Assembly: GCA_030650995.1 (NCBI GenBank) | Contig: JAUSCY010000027.1 | Location: 30,990-94,989 of the forward strand | DNA length: 64,000 nucleotides | Direction of reading: 5' to 3' | Source: Sheuella sp. | GTDB lineage: Bacteria; Pseudomonadota; Gammaproteobacteria; Burkholderiales; Burkholderiaceae_B | Shown: positions 1-9,273 of the stretch, piece after piece | Layout: the number at the start of each line of letters is the position of its first letter | Position numbering within the stretch: position 1 is the stretch's first letter | Translations under genes and position numbers: made by a program | Notes under the pieces: model-generated | What the model was told of the DNA's origin: nothing | The model's input: only the letters and a program-made list of their open reading frames with translations | The model's database searches: none

Positions 1-428
1 CCAGTCTGCTCTTGCATCTGACGGGCGATATCATCGCGGTTTTGTGTATAACGATCGTACGTCACGACAGTCGCGCCGTATTCCTCTGTCGCAGCTTTCT
101 TGGCGGCAGGTGCGTCCTCGGGCATGATGATAATGGTCGCAACATTCAACAACTTACCTGACAAAGCGATCGCCTGAGCGTGGTTGCCGGAAGAAAAGGT
201 AATCACACCGGCGCGTTTTTGTTCAGGCGTCAGATTCGCAATCGCGTTATAGCCACCGCGAAATTTAAATGCCCCCATCCGCTGCAGGTTTTCGCATTTG
301 AAAAACAGCTGCGCACCACTCAGGCGATCGGCAGTGCGTGAGGTCATTACGGGCGTGCGGTGCGCAACACCTTTGAGGGTGGCAGAGGCATGCACAACAT
401 CATCATAAGTAGGCAAAACGAGCGACAT
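1..428 (-). CDS. Threonine/serine dehydratase family PLP enzyme (5' part, cut by window edge)
   Basis: The complement translates without a stop from ATG at 428 to the window edge (about 142 residues). The N-terminal half of a fold-type II PLP enzyme is visible: the Schiff-base lysine motif GAFKFRGGYNA near residue 50 and the phosphate-loop motif SSGNHAQA near residue 80. The family deaminates threonine, serine or hydroxyaspartate to a 2-oxo acid and ammonia. ATG 428 is preferred over the in-frame ATG at 434 because AAGG lies six bases before it. The missing C-terminal part decides whether an ACT domain is present, so a biosynthetic IlvA, a catabolic enzyme and a hydroxyaspartate lyase cannot be told apart. 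It is divergent from ruvB. Confidence 0.8.
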   Translation of the reverse strand, partial: MSLVLPTYDDVVHASATLKGVAHRTPVMTSRTADRLSGAQLFFKCENLQRMGAFKFRGGYNAIANLTPEQKRAGVITFSSGNHAQAIALSGKLLNVATIIIMPEDAPAAKKAATEEYGATVVTYDRYTQNRDDIARQMQEQT

Positions 429-503
429 GGTCATCCTTGAATTCAAACCTGATTAGCATTACGAATAGTGTACGATTGTCGCATCACTCATTCCAGACAT
501 TTC

Positions 504-1568
504 ATGGCCATTCAGTCAGATTCCCTCTCCTCGCGTCCCGATACTCGTATTGTCTCGCCTCAAGCCACAACGCCCAACGAAGAAAACATCGAACGGGCAT
601 TGCGGCCCAAAGCATTACAGGAATATGTCGGTCAGCAAAGAGTACGCGACCAGCTCGAGATTTTCATCGCCGCTGCGCGTAATCGCCAGGAGTCTCTGGA
701 TCATGTATTGCTGTTTGGTCCGCCCGGTCTGGGTAAAACCACGCTGGCACATATCATTGCCTATGAAATGGGCGTCAATCTTCGTCAGACTTCAGGTCCG
801 GTGCTTGAACGGCCTGGTGACCTGGCTGCACTCCTGACTAATCTTGAGCGTAATGATGTGCTGTTTATTGACGAAATTCATCGGCTTTCACCTGTGGTTG
901 AGGAGATCCTCTATCCCGCTCTGGAAGACTTCCAGATTGACATTCTGATTGGCGAAGGACCTGCTGCACGCAGCGTCAAACTCGACCTGCAGCCTTTCAC
1001 TCTGGTCGGTGCCACCACGCGTGCAGGCATGCTCACCAACCCTTTGCGTGACCGGTTTGGCATTGTGTCACGGCTCGAGTTTTACAACGCTGAGGAGCTG
1101 ACCCGGATCGCTACACGCAGCGCGGGATTGCTTCAGGTACCCATTACCCCTGACGGCGCCTCTGAGGTCGCACGACGGGCCCGTGGCACACCGCGGATCG
1201 CTAACCGGCTATTGCGCAGGGTGCGTGACTATGCCCAGGTCAAGGCAGGCGGGATCATTAATGCAGAGGTCGCGAACGCTGCGCTCGCAATGCTCGAGGT
1301 TGATCCGCAAGGTCTTGACCTGATGGATCGCAAATTGCTCGAAGCAATTATCCACAAATTCGATGGAGGTCCTGTCGGAGTGGACAGTCTGGCCGCGGCC
1401 ATTGGCGAAGAACGGGACACGATTGAAGACGTGATCGAACCCTATCTGATTCAGCACGGTTACCTGCAAAGGACACCGCGGGGCCGGATGGCTACCCAGA
1501 CGACCTGGCGCCATCTGGGATTGACACCCCCGAAAGCCATTTCTGATGATGGCCCTTTATTCAGCTAA
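504..1568 (+). CDS. ruvB: Holliday junction branch migration ATPase RuvB
   Basis: This is the hexameric AAA+ motor that drives Holliday junction migration with RuvA. The 354-residue protein shows Walker A GPPGLGKT (72-79), Walker B LFIDEIH (about 120-126), sensor 1 GATTRAG (about 169-175), the arginine-finger region NPLRDRFG, and a C-terminal winged helix ending TWRHLGL. The frame is open from ATG 468, but ATG 504 (MAIQSDSL) matches the N-terminus of Bordetella RuvB as I remember it, so the 12 extra residues were left out. No strong ribosome site precedes either start. The 3' end overlaps the convergent recQ by 12 bases. ruvA and ruvC are not adjacent in this window. Confidence 0.97.
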   Translation: MAIQSDSLSSRPDTRIVSPQATTPNEENIERALRPKALQEYVGQQRVRDQLEIFIAAARNRQESLDHVLLFGPPGLGKTTLAHIIAYEMGVNLRQTSGPVLERPGDLAALLTNLERNDVLFIDEIHRLSPVVEEILYPALEDFQIDILIGEGPAARSVKLDLQPFTLVGATTRAGMLTNPLRDRFGIVSRLEFYNAEELTRIATRSAGLLQVPITPDGASEVARRARGTPRIANRLLRRVRDYAQVKAGGIINAEVANAALAMLEVDPQGLDLMDRKLLEAIIHKFDGGPVGVDSLAAAIGEERDTIEDVIEPYLIQHGYLQRTPRGRMATQTTWRHLGLTPPKAISDDGPLFS

Positions 1569-3422
1569 TTCAGCGATACATTCCAATATGGACTCGCCGT
1601 AGGATTCGAGTTTTTTAACCCCTACACCATTCACAAAACCCAGATCCTCAAGGGTTTGCGGACATGCCAGGGCGATTTCGCGCAATGTCGCATCATGGAA
1701 AATGACATAAGCCGGTACGCCATGGCTGCGCGCAATCCCTGCGCGCCAGCTACGTAACGCCTCAAAGACCGTCTGCGCAGCTCTGGGCAAATCTGGCTGC
1801 AGGCTTTTGACGCGTGGCGAGCTTACTTTCGCCGGTTTGTCAGCCTCACGCCGAAGCATCAGGGTGCGGGCACCTTTAAGTACCGCACGACTCTCATCGG
1901 TCAGGGCCAGCGTGCCGTAACCTTCCTGATCGACCATGAGCAGACCTTGCGCCAGCAACTGCCGCAACACACTGCGCCAGGCCTGCTCGGACAAGTCTTT
2001 GCCAATGCCGTATACCGTGAGTGAACCATGACTGTGCTCCAGCACACGCGGCGTTTCTTTGCCCCGCAAAATATCGATCAAATGTCCTGCGCCATAACGC
2101 TGTCCTCGCTCTTTCCACAGCCGATAGATCGCCGACAGCATTTTTTGTGCGGCGACTGTACCGTCCCAGGACTCGGGAGGATTCAGACAATTGTCACAAT
2201 TACCGCAGGCGGAGATTGACTGACCAAAGTACTGCAGCAAACGCTGTCGCCGGCAAGACACGGTCTCACACAGCCCCAACATGGCGTCAAGTGCAGCCCC
2301 GAGCCGGCGTCGGAAGGCATCATCACCCGCCGACTCATCAATCATGCGGCGTTGCTGCACCACGTCTTGCAAACCATAGGCAAGCCAGGCCGTTGCAGGT
2401 AACCCATCGCGACCGGCACGTCCCGTCTCCTGATAGTAGCCTTCGACCGATTTAGGTAAATCGATATGCGCCACAAACCGCACATCCGGTTTATCAATCC
2501 CCATACCAAAGGCAATGGTTGCAACCATCACAACCCCGTCTTCACGCAAGAATCTTGATTGGTTCCGTGCACGTACGGCAGCGCCAAGCCCCGCGTGATA
2601 AGGCATCGCATCAATGCCCTGCGCGCATAAAAATTCAGCCGTATCCTCGACCTTGTTGCGCGAAAGACAGTACACAATTCCGGCGTCCCCCGCATGCTCC
2701 TGACGCAGCAGCTGCAACAGCTGGCGCCTGACATCCTGTTTTTCAACAATATGATAACGGATATTGGGGCGATCAAAACTCGCCACATAATGACGCGCAT
2801 CGTTCAAGGCCAATCGTTCGGCAATCTCTACACGCGTTACATCGGTCGCCGTGGCTGTCAGTGCAATACGCGGCACAGCGGGCCACTGCTCATGCAACAT
2901 CGACAGTCCGAGATATTCGGGCCTGAAATCATGTCCCCACTGCGAGACGCAATGCGCCTCGTCAATCGCAAACAGTGCAATCCTGCCGCGCGCGAGCAAC
3001 TGCTGACAGCGCTCGGTCAGCAACCTCTCGGGTGCGACATAGAGAAGATCGAGTTCACCCGCAACAAATGCCCGCTCAACCTCACGCGTATCCTGCCAGT
3101 CCTGGGTTGAATTCAGGAACGCAGCACGCACGCCCAGTTCGGTCAGCGCATCAACCTGATCCTGCATCAGTGCAATCAGAGGCGAAATCACAACACCCGT
3201 ACCGGGACGAACCAACGAGGGCACTTGATAACAAAGGGATTTACCACCACCCGTTGGCATCAATACCAGCGCATCACCGCCCTGAATAACATGATCAACA
3301 ATCGCCTGCTGATCGCCACGGAACGATTCATAGCCGAACACGCGCGCGAGCACCTCAGCGGCGCGTGGATCGGAAAGATGGGGGTCTGCAGTGCCCAGGT
3401 CAGTAAAACCGTGGTCAGACAT
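1557..3422 (-). CDS. recQ: ATP-dependent DNA helicase RecQ
   Basis: This is a superfamily 2 3'-5' helicase acting in recombination and replication repair. The 621-residue protein has Walker A TGGGKS (near residue 58), the DEAH box [16 protein letters not shown] (near 153), motif [11 protein letters not shown] (near 332), the RQC zinc cluster (CRRQRLL, then CGNCDNC near 390), a winged-helix region and a C-terminal HRDC domain (about 545-620). Length and domain order are those of a complete RecQ. ATG 3422 is the first start, directly before the [10 protein letters not shown] core. It converges on ruvB with a short overlap of the 3' ends. Confidence 0.97.
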   Translation of the reverse strand: MSDHGFTDLGTADPHLSDPRAAEVLARVFGYESFRGDQQAIVDHVIQGGDALVLMPTGGGKSLCYQVPSLVRPGTGVVISPLIALMQDQVDALTELGVRAAFLNSTQDWQDTREVERAFVAGELDLLYVAPERLLTERCQQLLARGRIALFAIDEAHCVSQWGHDFRPEYLGLSMLHEQWPAVPRIALTATATDVTRVEIAERLALNDARHYVASFDRPNIRYHIVEKQDVRRQLLQLLRQEHAGDAGIVYCLSRNKVEDTAEFLCAQGIDAMPYHAGLGAAVRARNQSRFLREDGVVMVATIAFGMGIDKPDVRFVAHIDLPKSVEGYYQETGRAGRDGLPATAWLAYGLQDVVQQRRMIDESAGDDAFRRRLGAALDAMLGLCETVSCRRQRLLQYFGQSISACGNCDNCLNPPESWDGTVAAQKMLSAIYRLWKERGQRYGAGHLIDILRGKETPRVLEHSHGSLTVYGIGKDLSEQAWRSVLRQLLAQGLLMVDQEGYGTLALTDESRAVLKGARTLMLRREADKPAKVSSPRVKSLQPDLPRAAQTVFEALRSWRAGIARSHGVPAYVIFHDATLREIALACPQTLEDLGFVNGVGVKKLESYGESILECIAELAE

Positions 3423-3476
3423 GGGGAGATGAATTCAACAACATGGCGTGATTGTAAAGGGATAACCCACGCAAAA

Positions 3477-4529
3477 TCAGTCACGCCACCATTGCGCGCC
3501 TAATATTTCAAACGGCACGGAAAGTTGCATTTTCATTGAATAATTACCCGTCGACAGCTCCCGGTCGCCACCGATCTGCATTCTGGTTTGTTCAGCAATG
3601 AACCAGCTGTGCTTGAACCCCAGCTTTTGTTCAAGCGTTCCTGCCCCTGAACTCAAGGTCTCATACGTTGACTCGAATTCCTGCTGGTCCAGTTTCACGC
3701 GCAGGCCCAGACCCGAGCGTTGGGATTGCGCAAATACATCCTGAGTCTGCGTTGTAGATAAATACAATGCACCCCAGTCTCCCATTGCAATGATTCCACC
3801 CAGGCCTTTTTCACTCGTATCAAGGGCACTTTGCAGATGGCTTTCAAGCGTGATGTCAGAAGTCAGTCCATATCTCAAGGTACTTGCGGCAATTGGAGAG
3901 CCAATCGACAAGCCACCCGCCCCGGTCGTGGCAAGATCCTCATGACTGATCCGACCAATCGAGGCGGACACACCAAAGGATCCAGGCAGCAGCGTACCGC
4001 GGCTGGTCACCCCTGGAAGTCGTGTGACCTGTACGCCCCCCAGGCGCGAAGAGCTCCCCCAAAAACCACCACTTTCGCCGACTTGACCGATCGATACTGT
4101 CGAGCCGTTATCCTGAATATAGGTAAAACGACCCGTATCAGGCATCCAGCCCTGGGTGGGATGCACCTGACCAAGACGATAACGTGAACGACCATTTCTG
4201 GAAGAAGCAAAAGACTGTGTTTGGGGTGTCCAATCCACCCCTGGCTGCCATTGCAACTGATAGGCGGTCTGCGGCTCGGCAGGTACGGCTGCGAAAGGAT
4301 CTTCATCAAGAGGCTCGCGCGCCAGTTCCTGAGGCAGTGCAATCTGCAGCTCAGACTCAACGGCAAAGGACTGCGCGGGAAGCAATACCGATAAACCGGG
4401 ACGCTCAGGCGTGATGTCAGGCAGGCTGCGGCTCACGGCATCGGCGAGAGCGGGGCTGCTGAAGACACAACAGATAAATGTCAATAAAACAATCGACATC
4501 CGGGATAGATACATACTGACAACTTTCAT
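3477..4529 (-). CDS. Usher-like outer membrane beta-barrel protein, orphan
   Basis: This 350-residue protein starts with a clear signal peptide (hydrophobic core LLTFICCVFSS, cleavage near ALA-DA). A Pro/Glu-rich linker (about 40-90) precedes a region of alternating polar and hydrophobic strands. Segments such as WGSSSRLGGVQV, LRYGLTSDITLESHLQSA and GDWGALYLSTTQTQ resemble the strand-turn repeats of fimbrial usher pores. It is far shorter than a full usher (about 800 residues), with no plug or C-terminal plug-like domains and no chaperone or pilin gene nearby. I infer an outer-membrane or periplasmic barrel protein of unknown role. In-frame methionines at residues 6 and 11 are alternative starts. 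It sits between recQ and a divergent two-component pair. Confidence 0.6.
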   Translation of the reverse strand: MKVVSMYLSRMSIVLLTFICCVFSSPALADAVSRSLPDITPERPGLSVLLPAQSFAVESELQIALPQELAREPLDEDPFAAVPAEPQTAYQLQWQPGVDWTPQTQSFASSRNGRSRYRLGQVHPTQGWMPDTGRFTYIQDNGSTVSIGQVGESGGFWGSSSRLGGVQVTRLPGVTSRGTLLPGSFGVSASIGRISHEDLATTGAGGLSIGSPIAASTLRYGLTSDITLESHLQSALDTSEKGLGGIIAMGDWGALYLSTTQTQDVFAQSQRSGLGLRVKLDQQEFESTYETLSSGAGTLEQKLGFKHSWFIAEQTRMQIGGDRELSTGNYSMKMQLSVPFEILGAQWWRD

Positions 4530-4643
4530 GATGGCTGGATTTTAGTGCTTTGTTATCTTGTGCATGAAGTATCCCCGATCGTTCTATTTCAATTGGTTTC
4601 AAATGGCTTGCCCATTCTGACAGTCCGATGCACACTCTGAGCT

Positions 4644-5342
4644 ATGGATACACGTACAAAACTTCTGATCGTCGATGACGACCCTGCGCTCAGACAACTC
4701 CTTGCTGACTATTTGAACAAGCATGGCTATGACACCCTGCTCGCGCCGGATGCGCGCGATCTGTCGGCACGCATCACACGCTTCGAACCCGCACTGATTG
4801 TGCTCGACCGCATGATGCCAGGCGGAGATGGGGCCGATGCCTGTCGTGCGCTACGCGCAATGGGCGAGGACATTCCAGTTATTTTGCTCACCGCACGCGA
4901 CGAGGCGGTTGATCGGATCATCGGACTAGAAGCAGGTGCGGACGATTATCTGGGCAAGCCATTCGATCCGAGAGAGTTACTCGCCAGAATTCAGGCAGTA
5001 TTACGTCGCAAGCATGGCGCGTCTGCACTCACCAAAGACGGGCCCGTGCATTTCGGCGCGTTTGTGTTTGATCCCGTCATGCGCCAACTCACCAAACAAG
5101 ACGAAGTCGTCAAACTGACGGGCGGAGAAATCAATTTACTCGAAGCCTTGATCCGCAACCCAGGCAAACCTTTATCGCGTGAAAAGCTTCTCACACTCGC
5201 GCGTGATGACGAGGCGGGCGAGCGTAATGATCGTGCCATCGACATCGCTATTTTAAGATTGCGCCGGGCACTCGAAGACGATCCCAAACAACCACGCTGG
5301 ATCCAAACGGTGTGGGGGACGGGTTACAGGTTTTCGCCTTGA
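4644..5342 (+). CDS. OmpR-family DNA-binding response regulator
   Basis: The 232-residue protein has an N-terminal receiver domain with the acidic pair in LLIVDDDP, the phospho-acceptor aspartate in LIVLDRMMPGGDG (about residue 55), the threonine in LLTARDE and the lysine in GKPFDPRELLARI. An OmpR-type winged helix (about 135-230) ends QTVWGTGYRFSP. It is the transcription-factor half of the pair with the overlapping histidine kinase gene. The receiver is close to the OmpR subgroup (VDRIIGLEAGADDY). The targets are unknown. The divergent usher-like gene and the nearby bd-like genes are only positional candidates. Confidence 0.93.
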   Translation: MDTRTKLLIVDDDPALRQLLADYLNKHGYDTLLAPDARDLSARITRFEPALIVLDRMMPGGDGADACRALRAMGEDIPVILLTARDEAVDRIIGLEAGADDYLGKPFDPRELLARIQAVLRRKHGASALTKDGPVHFGAFVFDPVMRQLTKQDEVVKLTGGEINLLEALIRNPGKPLSREKLLTLARDDEAGERNDRAIDIAILRLRRALEDDPKQPRWIQTVWGTGYRFSP

Positions 5343-6868
5343 AATACTTGTCGGCTCTTTTACCGCAATCCCTGCGCGCACGGCTGATCCTGCTGATACT
5401 GATCACAGTGCTGGCAGGTCAGGCAGCGACCCTCTACACGGTCTCACAATTTCAGCGCGATCACTCACAAACTGTTGCCCTCGACTTGGTTGCCACGACC
5501 ATCCGGACATTGCAATATTCGATGGATCACATGGCCCCCCAGGATCGCGCCGGTTTTGTGAGCGATGCGTCACAAGGACAGTGGCGCTTATGGTCTAACC
5601 CCCTGCCGAACGAGGCTCGCCTCCAGCGCAGACCTCCTGCGCGTCCTGGCCCTCCACCCCGTGCTCCGCAACGCCGCGCAGAGCCTGCCCTAACAGCAGA
5701 AACCAGTTCACAGGACACCCCGATCGCCACTGTGCAGCCCCATGCTCATATGGCACAGTACGACTCGGCAAGCTCGAACCGGACGGATCAAAACGCCGAC
5801 GATATTCGTCAAAGCCTTAGCCAATTTATTAATCGACTGAACAACCGTCTGGACGGTGACAGCCGCGTTGCGCTTTCTCGCGGACCAAGACCTGAACTTT
5901 ATATTTCCCTGATGCGTCCATCAGATAGTTCGGTATCGCGCGCACGTGAATGGCTAGTCATCCCTATTGATCGACTTGACCCGCCACTGACTACGCCTTT
6001 ACTGGCCTGGTGGGGCGGCGGCCTGGCACTGGTTCTTCTGGTCGCACTCTGGTTTTCCTGGCATATCAGCCGTCCAATCACCAGTCTGGTCCAGGCGACA
6101 GATCAACTCGCAGCGGGCAAACCAGCGCGCGTTGAACCTGCTGGCCCAAGCGAGACGCGCCTGCTCGGGGAGCGTTTCAACGCGATGCTGGACGCCTTGA
6201 GCGAGTCAGAGTCGACACGTCGCACGCTGCTGGCGGGCTTGCCTCATGACCTGAAAGCACCTCTTGCAAGAATGTGGCTGCGTATTGAAATGACCGATGA
6301 TCTGGCGCTTAAGAATGGTATGCGCACTGACCTGCAGGACATGCAGCACATGGTTGATCAGTTCATACATTTTTTACGCGGTACAGATATTGCTACTTAT
6401 CATTTCGCACCTTTCTCTCTGAGCGACTGGGTTCAGGAGCGTGTGGGGAACTGGCAAGGTGCGGCAGACGGTACGGTCACACTGATAGGTAAACCCGCGG
6501 CAGTCACAGTCAACGCCGATAGTGTCGCGCTGTCACGCTTGTTAGACAATCTGGTGAGCAATGCCCTGCACCACGGCGCAGCGCCCGTGCATGTCACACT
6601 CGGCACGCAGGGATCCTGGGCCGTCCTGACGGTTAGTGATCATGGACCAGGCATCGCGCCTGAGCTTCGTGATAACGCACTCAAACCTTTTGTACGACTG
6701 GACGAAGCACGCACCAGAACAGGCAATGTGGGTCTGGGCCTCGCTCTGGCCGAGGCAATCGCACGCGCACATGCAGGCTCTCTGAGTCTGGGTCAAGGAC
6801 CAGAGGGAGGCTTACAAGTGCAGGTTCTTTTGCCCCTTTATGGCGCACGTCCAAACAAGCTGCGATAA
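5339..6868 (+). CDS. EnvZ-like sensor histidine kinase
   Basis: This is a membrane sensor kinase of about 509 residues. TM1 (LILLILITVLAG, about 17-30) is followed by a periplasmic region of about 185 residues that contains a Pro/Arg-rich stretch (RRPPARPGPPPRAPQRR). TM2 (LALVLLVALWFSW) and a HAMP domain come next. The HisKA phosphorylation site is LPHDLKAPLAR, and the ATPase domain shows N-box DNLVSNALHHG, G1 DHGPGIAP and G2 GLGLALAEAIARAHAG. The likely start is TTG 5339, which overlaps the stop of the response regulator (TTGA) and has AGG eight bases upstream; GTG 5312 in the same frame is the alternative. Its last 31 bases overlap the convergent cydB-like gene. Confidence 0.9.
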   Translation: MKYLSALLPQSLRARLILLILITVLAGQAATLYTVSQFQRDHSQTVALDLVATTIRTLQYSMDHMAPQDRAGFVSDASQGQWRLWSNPLPNEARLQRRPPARPGPPPRAPQRRAEPALTAETSSQDTPIATVQPHAHMAQYDSASSNRTDQNADDIRQSLSQFINRLNNRLDGDSRVALSRGPRPELYISLMRPSDSSVSRAREWLVIPIDRLDPPLTTPLLAWWGGGLALVLLVALWFSWHISRPITSLVQATDQLAAGKPARVEPAGPSETRLLGERFNAMLDALSESESTRRTLLAGLPHDLKAPLARMWLRIEMTDDLALKNGMRTDLQDMQHMVDQFIHFLRGTDIATYHFAPFSLSDWVQERVGNWQGAADGTVTLIGKPAAVTVNADSVALSRLLDNLVSNALHHGAAPVHVTLGTQGSWAVLTVSDHGPGIAPELRDNALKPFVRLDEARTRTGNVGLGLALAEAIARAHAGSLSLGQGPEGGLQVQVLLPLYGARPNKLR

Positions 6869-7863
6869 CTCATCAGATTAAAAATGATCATGACGGGCGT
6901 TGCAACGACTGCGGCAGCGAGTACGAGCCTGAGAGAGCTCTCGGAGGCGGCCGCATCCCATAGCGTCATGTTATCCAGAATCACATAGGGAAACACGCTA
7001 TAAGCCAGACCACCAAACATACAAACAAACAAAATCAGGCACAAGCTAAAGGGCATCCAGGACAAGGGGCGGTATTTAGGCTGGCTCAAGCGATTGAGCA
7101 CCATATCTATTCCGACAAAACAGCCCAGCATCAGAAACCACACGGGAGCGGCCAGCATTAGGCTGGTGGTGTTGCTCCATTTATAAAAAATTGCGGGATT
7201 GGCTAAACCCAGCGCAACAGAGATCGCCACCATGCCCGCCGCAGTCCAGCGTATCGCATGACGCGCCCAACCAATCGCCATGGCATGCAAACTTCCTTGC
7301 ATACGCATCACCAGCCAACTCGCACCCAGCAAGGCATAGGCAGCGACGGCGCAAATACCTATAAATACACTGAACCAGATCGAGGGTGTGTCCTGCTGGT
7401 AACCCGTCACAATATTGGCTAGCAACATGCCATGCCCCATGGCCGTCAGCACCGATCCAAGCCAGAAACGGTTGATCCACACGGGACGCTGCTCAGTGCT
7501 CGCGCGAATCCGAAACTCAAACGAAACACTGCGCAGCATGACCCCCAGAACCGTCACCATGACAGGTACGAAAAGTTGCGCCAGTACCGCGCTCCACGCG
7601 AGCGGGAATGCAGCCATAAACAAACCGACGGACAGCAATAGCCAGAACTCATTGGCATCACGCCAGGGACTCAACACCACCATCATGTTTGGACGTTCTG
7701 ATTCAGGCGCCATACGCAACAACACGCCCACGCCGATATCAAATCCATCAAATACCGCCCCGCCCACAATCAGCACGAACAGCATGCCCATCATCAATAA
7801 AGGCATCCAGAAAACAGGATGAAAAACATCCAGTCCCAGCGTTGCAGCCAAACCAGTGATCAT
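6838..7863 (-). CDS. Cytochrome bd-type oxidase subunit II (CydB-like), divergent
   Basis: This is a 341-residue integral membrane protein with the CydB pattern: GGAVFDGFDIGVGVL near the N-terminus, NEFWLLLSVGLFMAAFPLAW, RSVSFEFRIRA, and the C-terminal signature VFPYVILDNMTLWDAAASESSL. The usual VWDGNETW motif reads PWRDANEFW, so its first tryptophan is lost. ATG 7863 overlaps the stop of the subunit I gene (ATGA), which implies translational coupling; upstream in-frame codons lie inside that gene and were rejected. CydB is the quasi-symmetric partner of CydA. Because the partner here lacks most catalytic residues, normal quinol oxidase activity is doubtful. Confidence 0.85.
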   Translation of the reverse strand: MITGLAATLGLDVFHPVFWMPLLMMGMLFVLIVGGAVFDGFDIGVGVLLRMAPESERPNMMVVLSPWRDANEFWLLLSVGLFMAAFPLAWSAVLAQLFVPVMVTVLGVMLRSVSFEFRIRASTEQRPVWINRFWLGSVLTAMGHGMLLANIVTGYQQDTPSIWFSVFIGICAVAAYALLGASWLVMRMQGSLHAMAIGWARHAIRWTAAGMVAISVALGLANPAIFYKWSNTTSLMLAAPVWFLMLGCFVGIDMVLNRLSQPKYRPLSWMPFSLCLILFVCMFGGLAYSVFPYVILDNMTLWDAAASESSLRLVLAAAVVATPVMIIFNLMSYRSLFGRAP

Positions 7864-9200
7864 GGACGCACTCCTGGTTTGCGCACGGGAACTACACCGT
7901 AACGCGCAGCGTGAACGAGCATGCGAATCCAGCCAATCAAGAGCCCCCCGTATATAACAAGACTCGCAACTAATCCTGCCAACAGTAAGCTTGCTGGCGC
8001 AGAAGTCAGAACATCCTCTTGCCTGAGGGTATTCCAGACCATGAAGGGCATGCGCTCTAGTTCGTTGAGATTCCACAGACACAACCAGACAACAACGGCC
8101 AATCCACCTAGCCATACTTGTGCATGCAATAACCAGCCAGGGTATTTGCCCGGATCATCGCCACGCCTGGCAATCACCCAGCCTGCCACAACCGACAGCC
8201 CTGCAATCCAGACCAGGATATAGGCTGCCAAACGCGCCAGCCAGAATAAGGTTTTCGCGGACGGCACATCCTTTTCCGCCTGATCCAGACCGATCCATTG
8301 CCCATCAGGCTGCTGAGCCAGCCATCTCTTGGCACCCGAGTCAGAAACAATCAGCCCGGCATCCTGACTCCCTTCTACAGCAGGCAAGCCAAGCCAGATG
8401 AAATCAGGTTGAGAACCTGTTTCCCAGAAACCCATCACAGCAGCCGCTGTCACGGGTTGTGTCCGGGCGAGCGCGCGCAGGTGTCCATCCAGTGCGAAGA
8501 GTTCAAGCACCGCTGCGAACAAACTCAGCACGACAGCCAGGCGATACATCGCCCGTTCATAGCCCTCAAGCGGTCTGCGCCCGCTCTGCCATGCCGTCAC
8601 ACAAAGCAACAGACAACCAACAATCAGAAAGCTTCCAGCGACAAACTGAATAATCAACCAGAAGAGCGAAGCGTTTAGTATCAGATCCTTCCAGTCCGTG
8701 ACCAGGTAACGGCCATCAATCAGCGTGGCACCATCAGGGCTGTGCGTCCAGGAAATCAATACAAGCCCCCAGAACACAGTGGCGGTCAGGCCAATCGCGA
8801 CCATCGCAACTGAAAAGACATGAGCCTTGATAGATACGCGGCGTTGCCCAAAAAACATCACGCCAAGAAAAACCGACTTAGTCACAAACAGTGTTGTGAT
8901 ACCAAACGCGATGAGCGGACCCGCCACGTTCCCCATGCGCTCGAGCAAACTCGGCCAGAGCACCCCGACTTCGAGTAATAACGGGATGACAGAGGCAAGC
9001 GCCATGAAAAAAGTCAGCGCGAAAATTCTGACCCAGAATCGATAAGCATCCATCCAGACACCGGTGGGATTGCGCCAGCTCATGTATCTGAAAACGCACA
9101 CCAGCCATCCCAGTGCCATCGCCATTGCGGCAAACAGCACATGGAAGTTCAGGCTTAAAGCGAACTGGAATCTTGCCAGTAAAAGTGGGGAAATTTCCAT
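7860..9200 (-). CDS. Cytochrome bd subunit I-like protein lacking most haem ligands
   Basis: This 446-residue membrane protein has the CydA/CioA fold: ARFQFALSLNFHVLFA at the N-terminus keeps the first haem-ligand histidine, followed by FLGVMFFG and the QP..GFWET Q-loop region. Aligned from memory with CioA and E. coli CydA, conserved residues are replaced: Glu99 to Gly and Glu107 to Lys (AFGITTLFVTKSVFLG), His186 to Gln (NASLFWLIIQFV), Lys252 to Thr and Glu257 to Met in the Q-loop, Met393 to Ala (FWLARLAAY), and GRQPW to ERMPF. The start ATG 9200 gives the usual N-terminus; the longer frame runs into the glnS promoter side. It is either a non-catalytic Cyd-fold protein or a distinct bd-like complex. 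Confidence 0.85.
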   Translation of the reverse strand: MEISPLLLARFQFALSLNFHVLFAAMAMALGWLVCVFRYMSWRNPTGVWMDAYRFWVRIFALTFFMALASVIPLLLEVGVLWPSLLERMGNVAGPLIAFGITTLFVTKSVFLGVMFFGQRRVSIKAHVFSVAMVAIGLTATVFWGLVLISWTHSPDGATLIDGRYLVTDWKDLILNASLFWLIIQFVAGSFLIVGCLLLCVTAWQSGRRPLEGYERAMYRLAVVLSLFAAVLELFALDGHLRALARTQPVTAAAVMGFWETGSQPDFIWLGLPAVEGSQDAGLIVSDSGAKRWLAQQPDGQWIGLDQAEKDVPSAKTLFWLARLAAYILVWIAGLSVVAGWVIARRGDDPGKYPGWLLHAQVWLGGLAVVVWLCLWNLNELERMPFMVWNTLRQEDVLTSAPASLLLAGLVASLVIYGGLLIGWIRMLVHAARYGVVPVRKPGVRP

Positions 9201-9273
9201 GATTAAAGCTAGTGTAGACGGCTCATGGCAAAATGTACCTTTATTGGCCGTCAAGATTGCCCCAAAAATCCGT

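Noticed and set aside
7860..9200. Functional cyanide-insensitive quinol oxidase (CioAB)
   Set aside because: The fold matches, but the haem and quinol residues are replaced, so a plain oxidase call would mislead.
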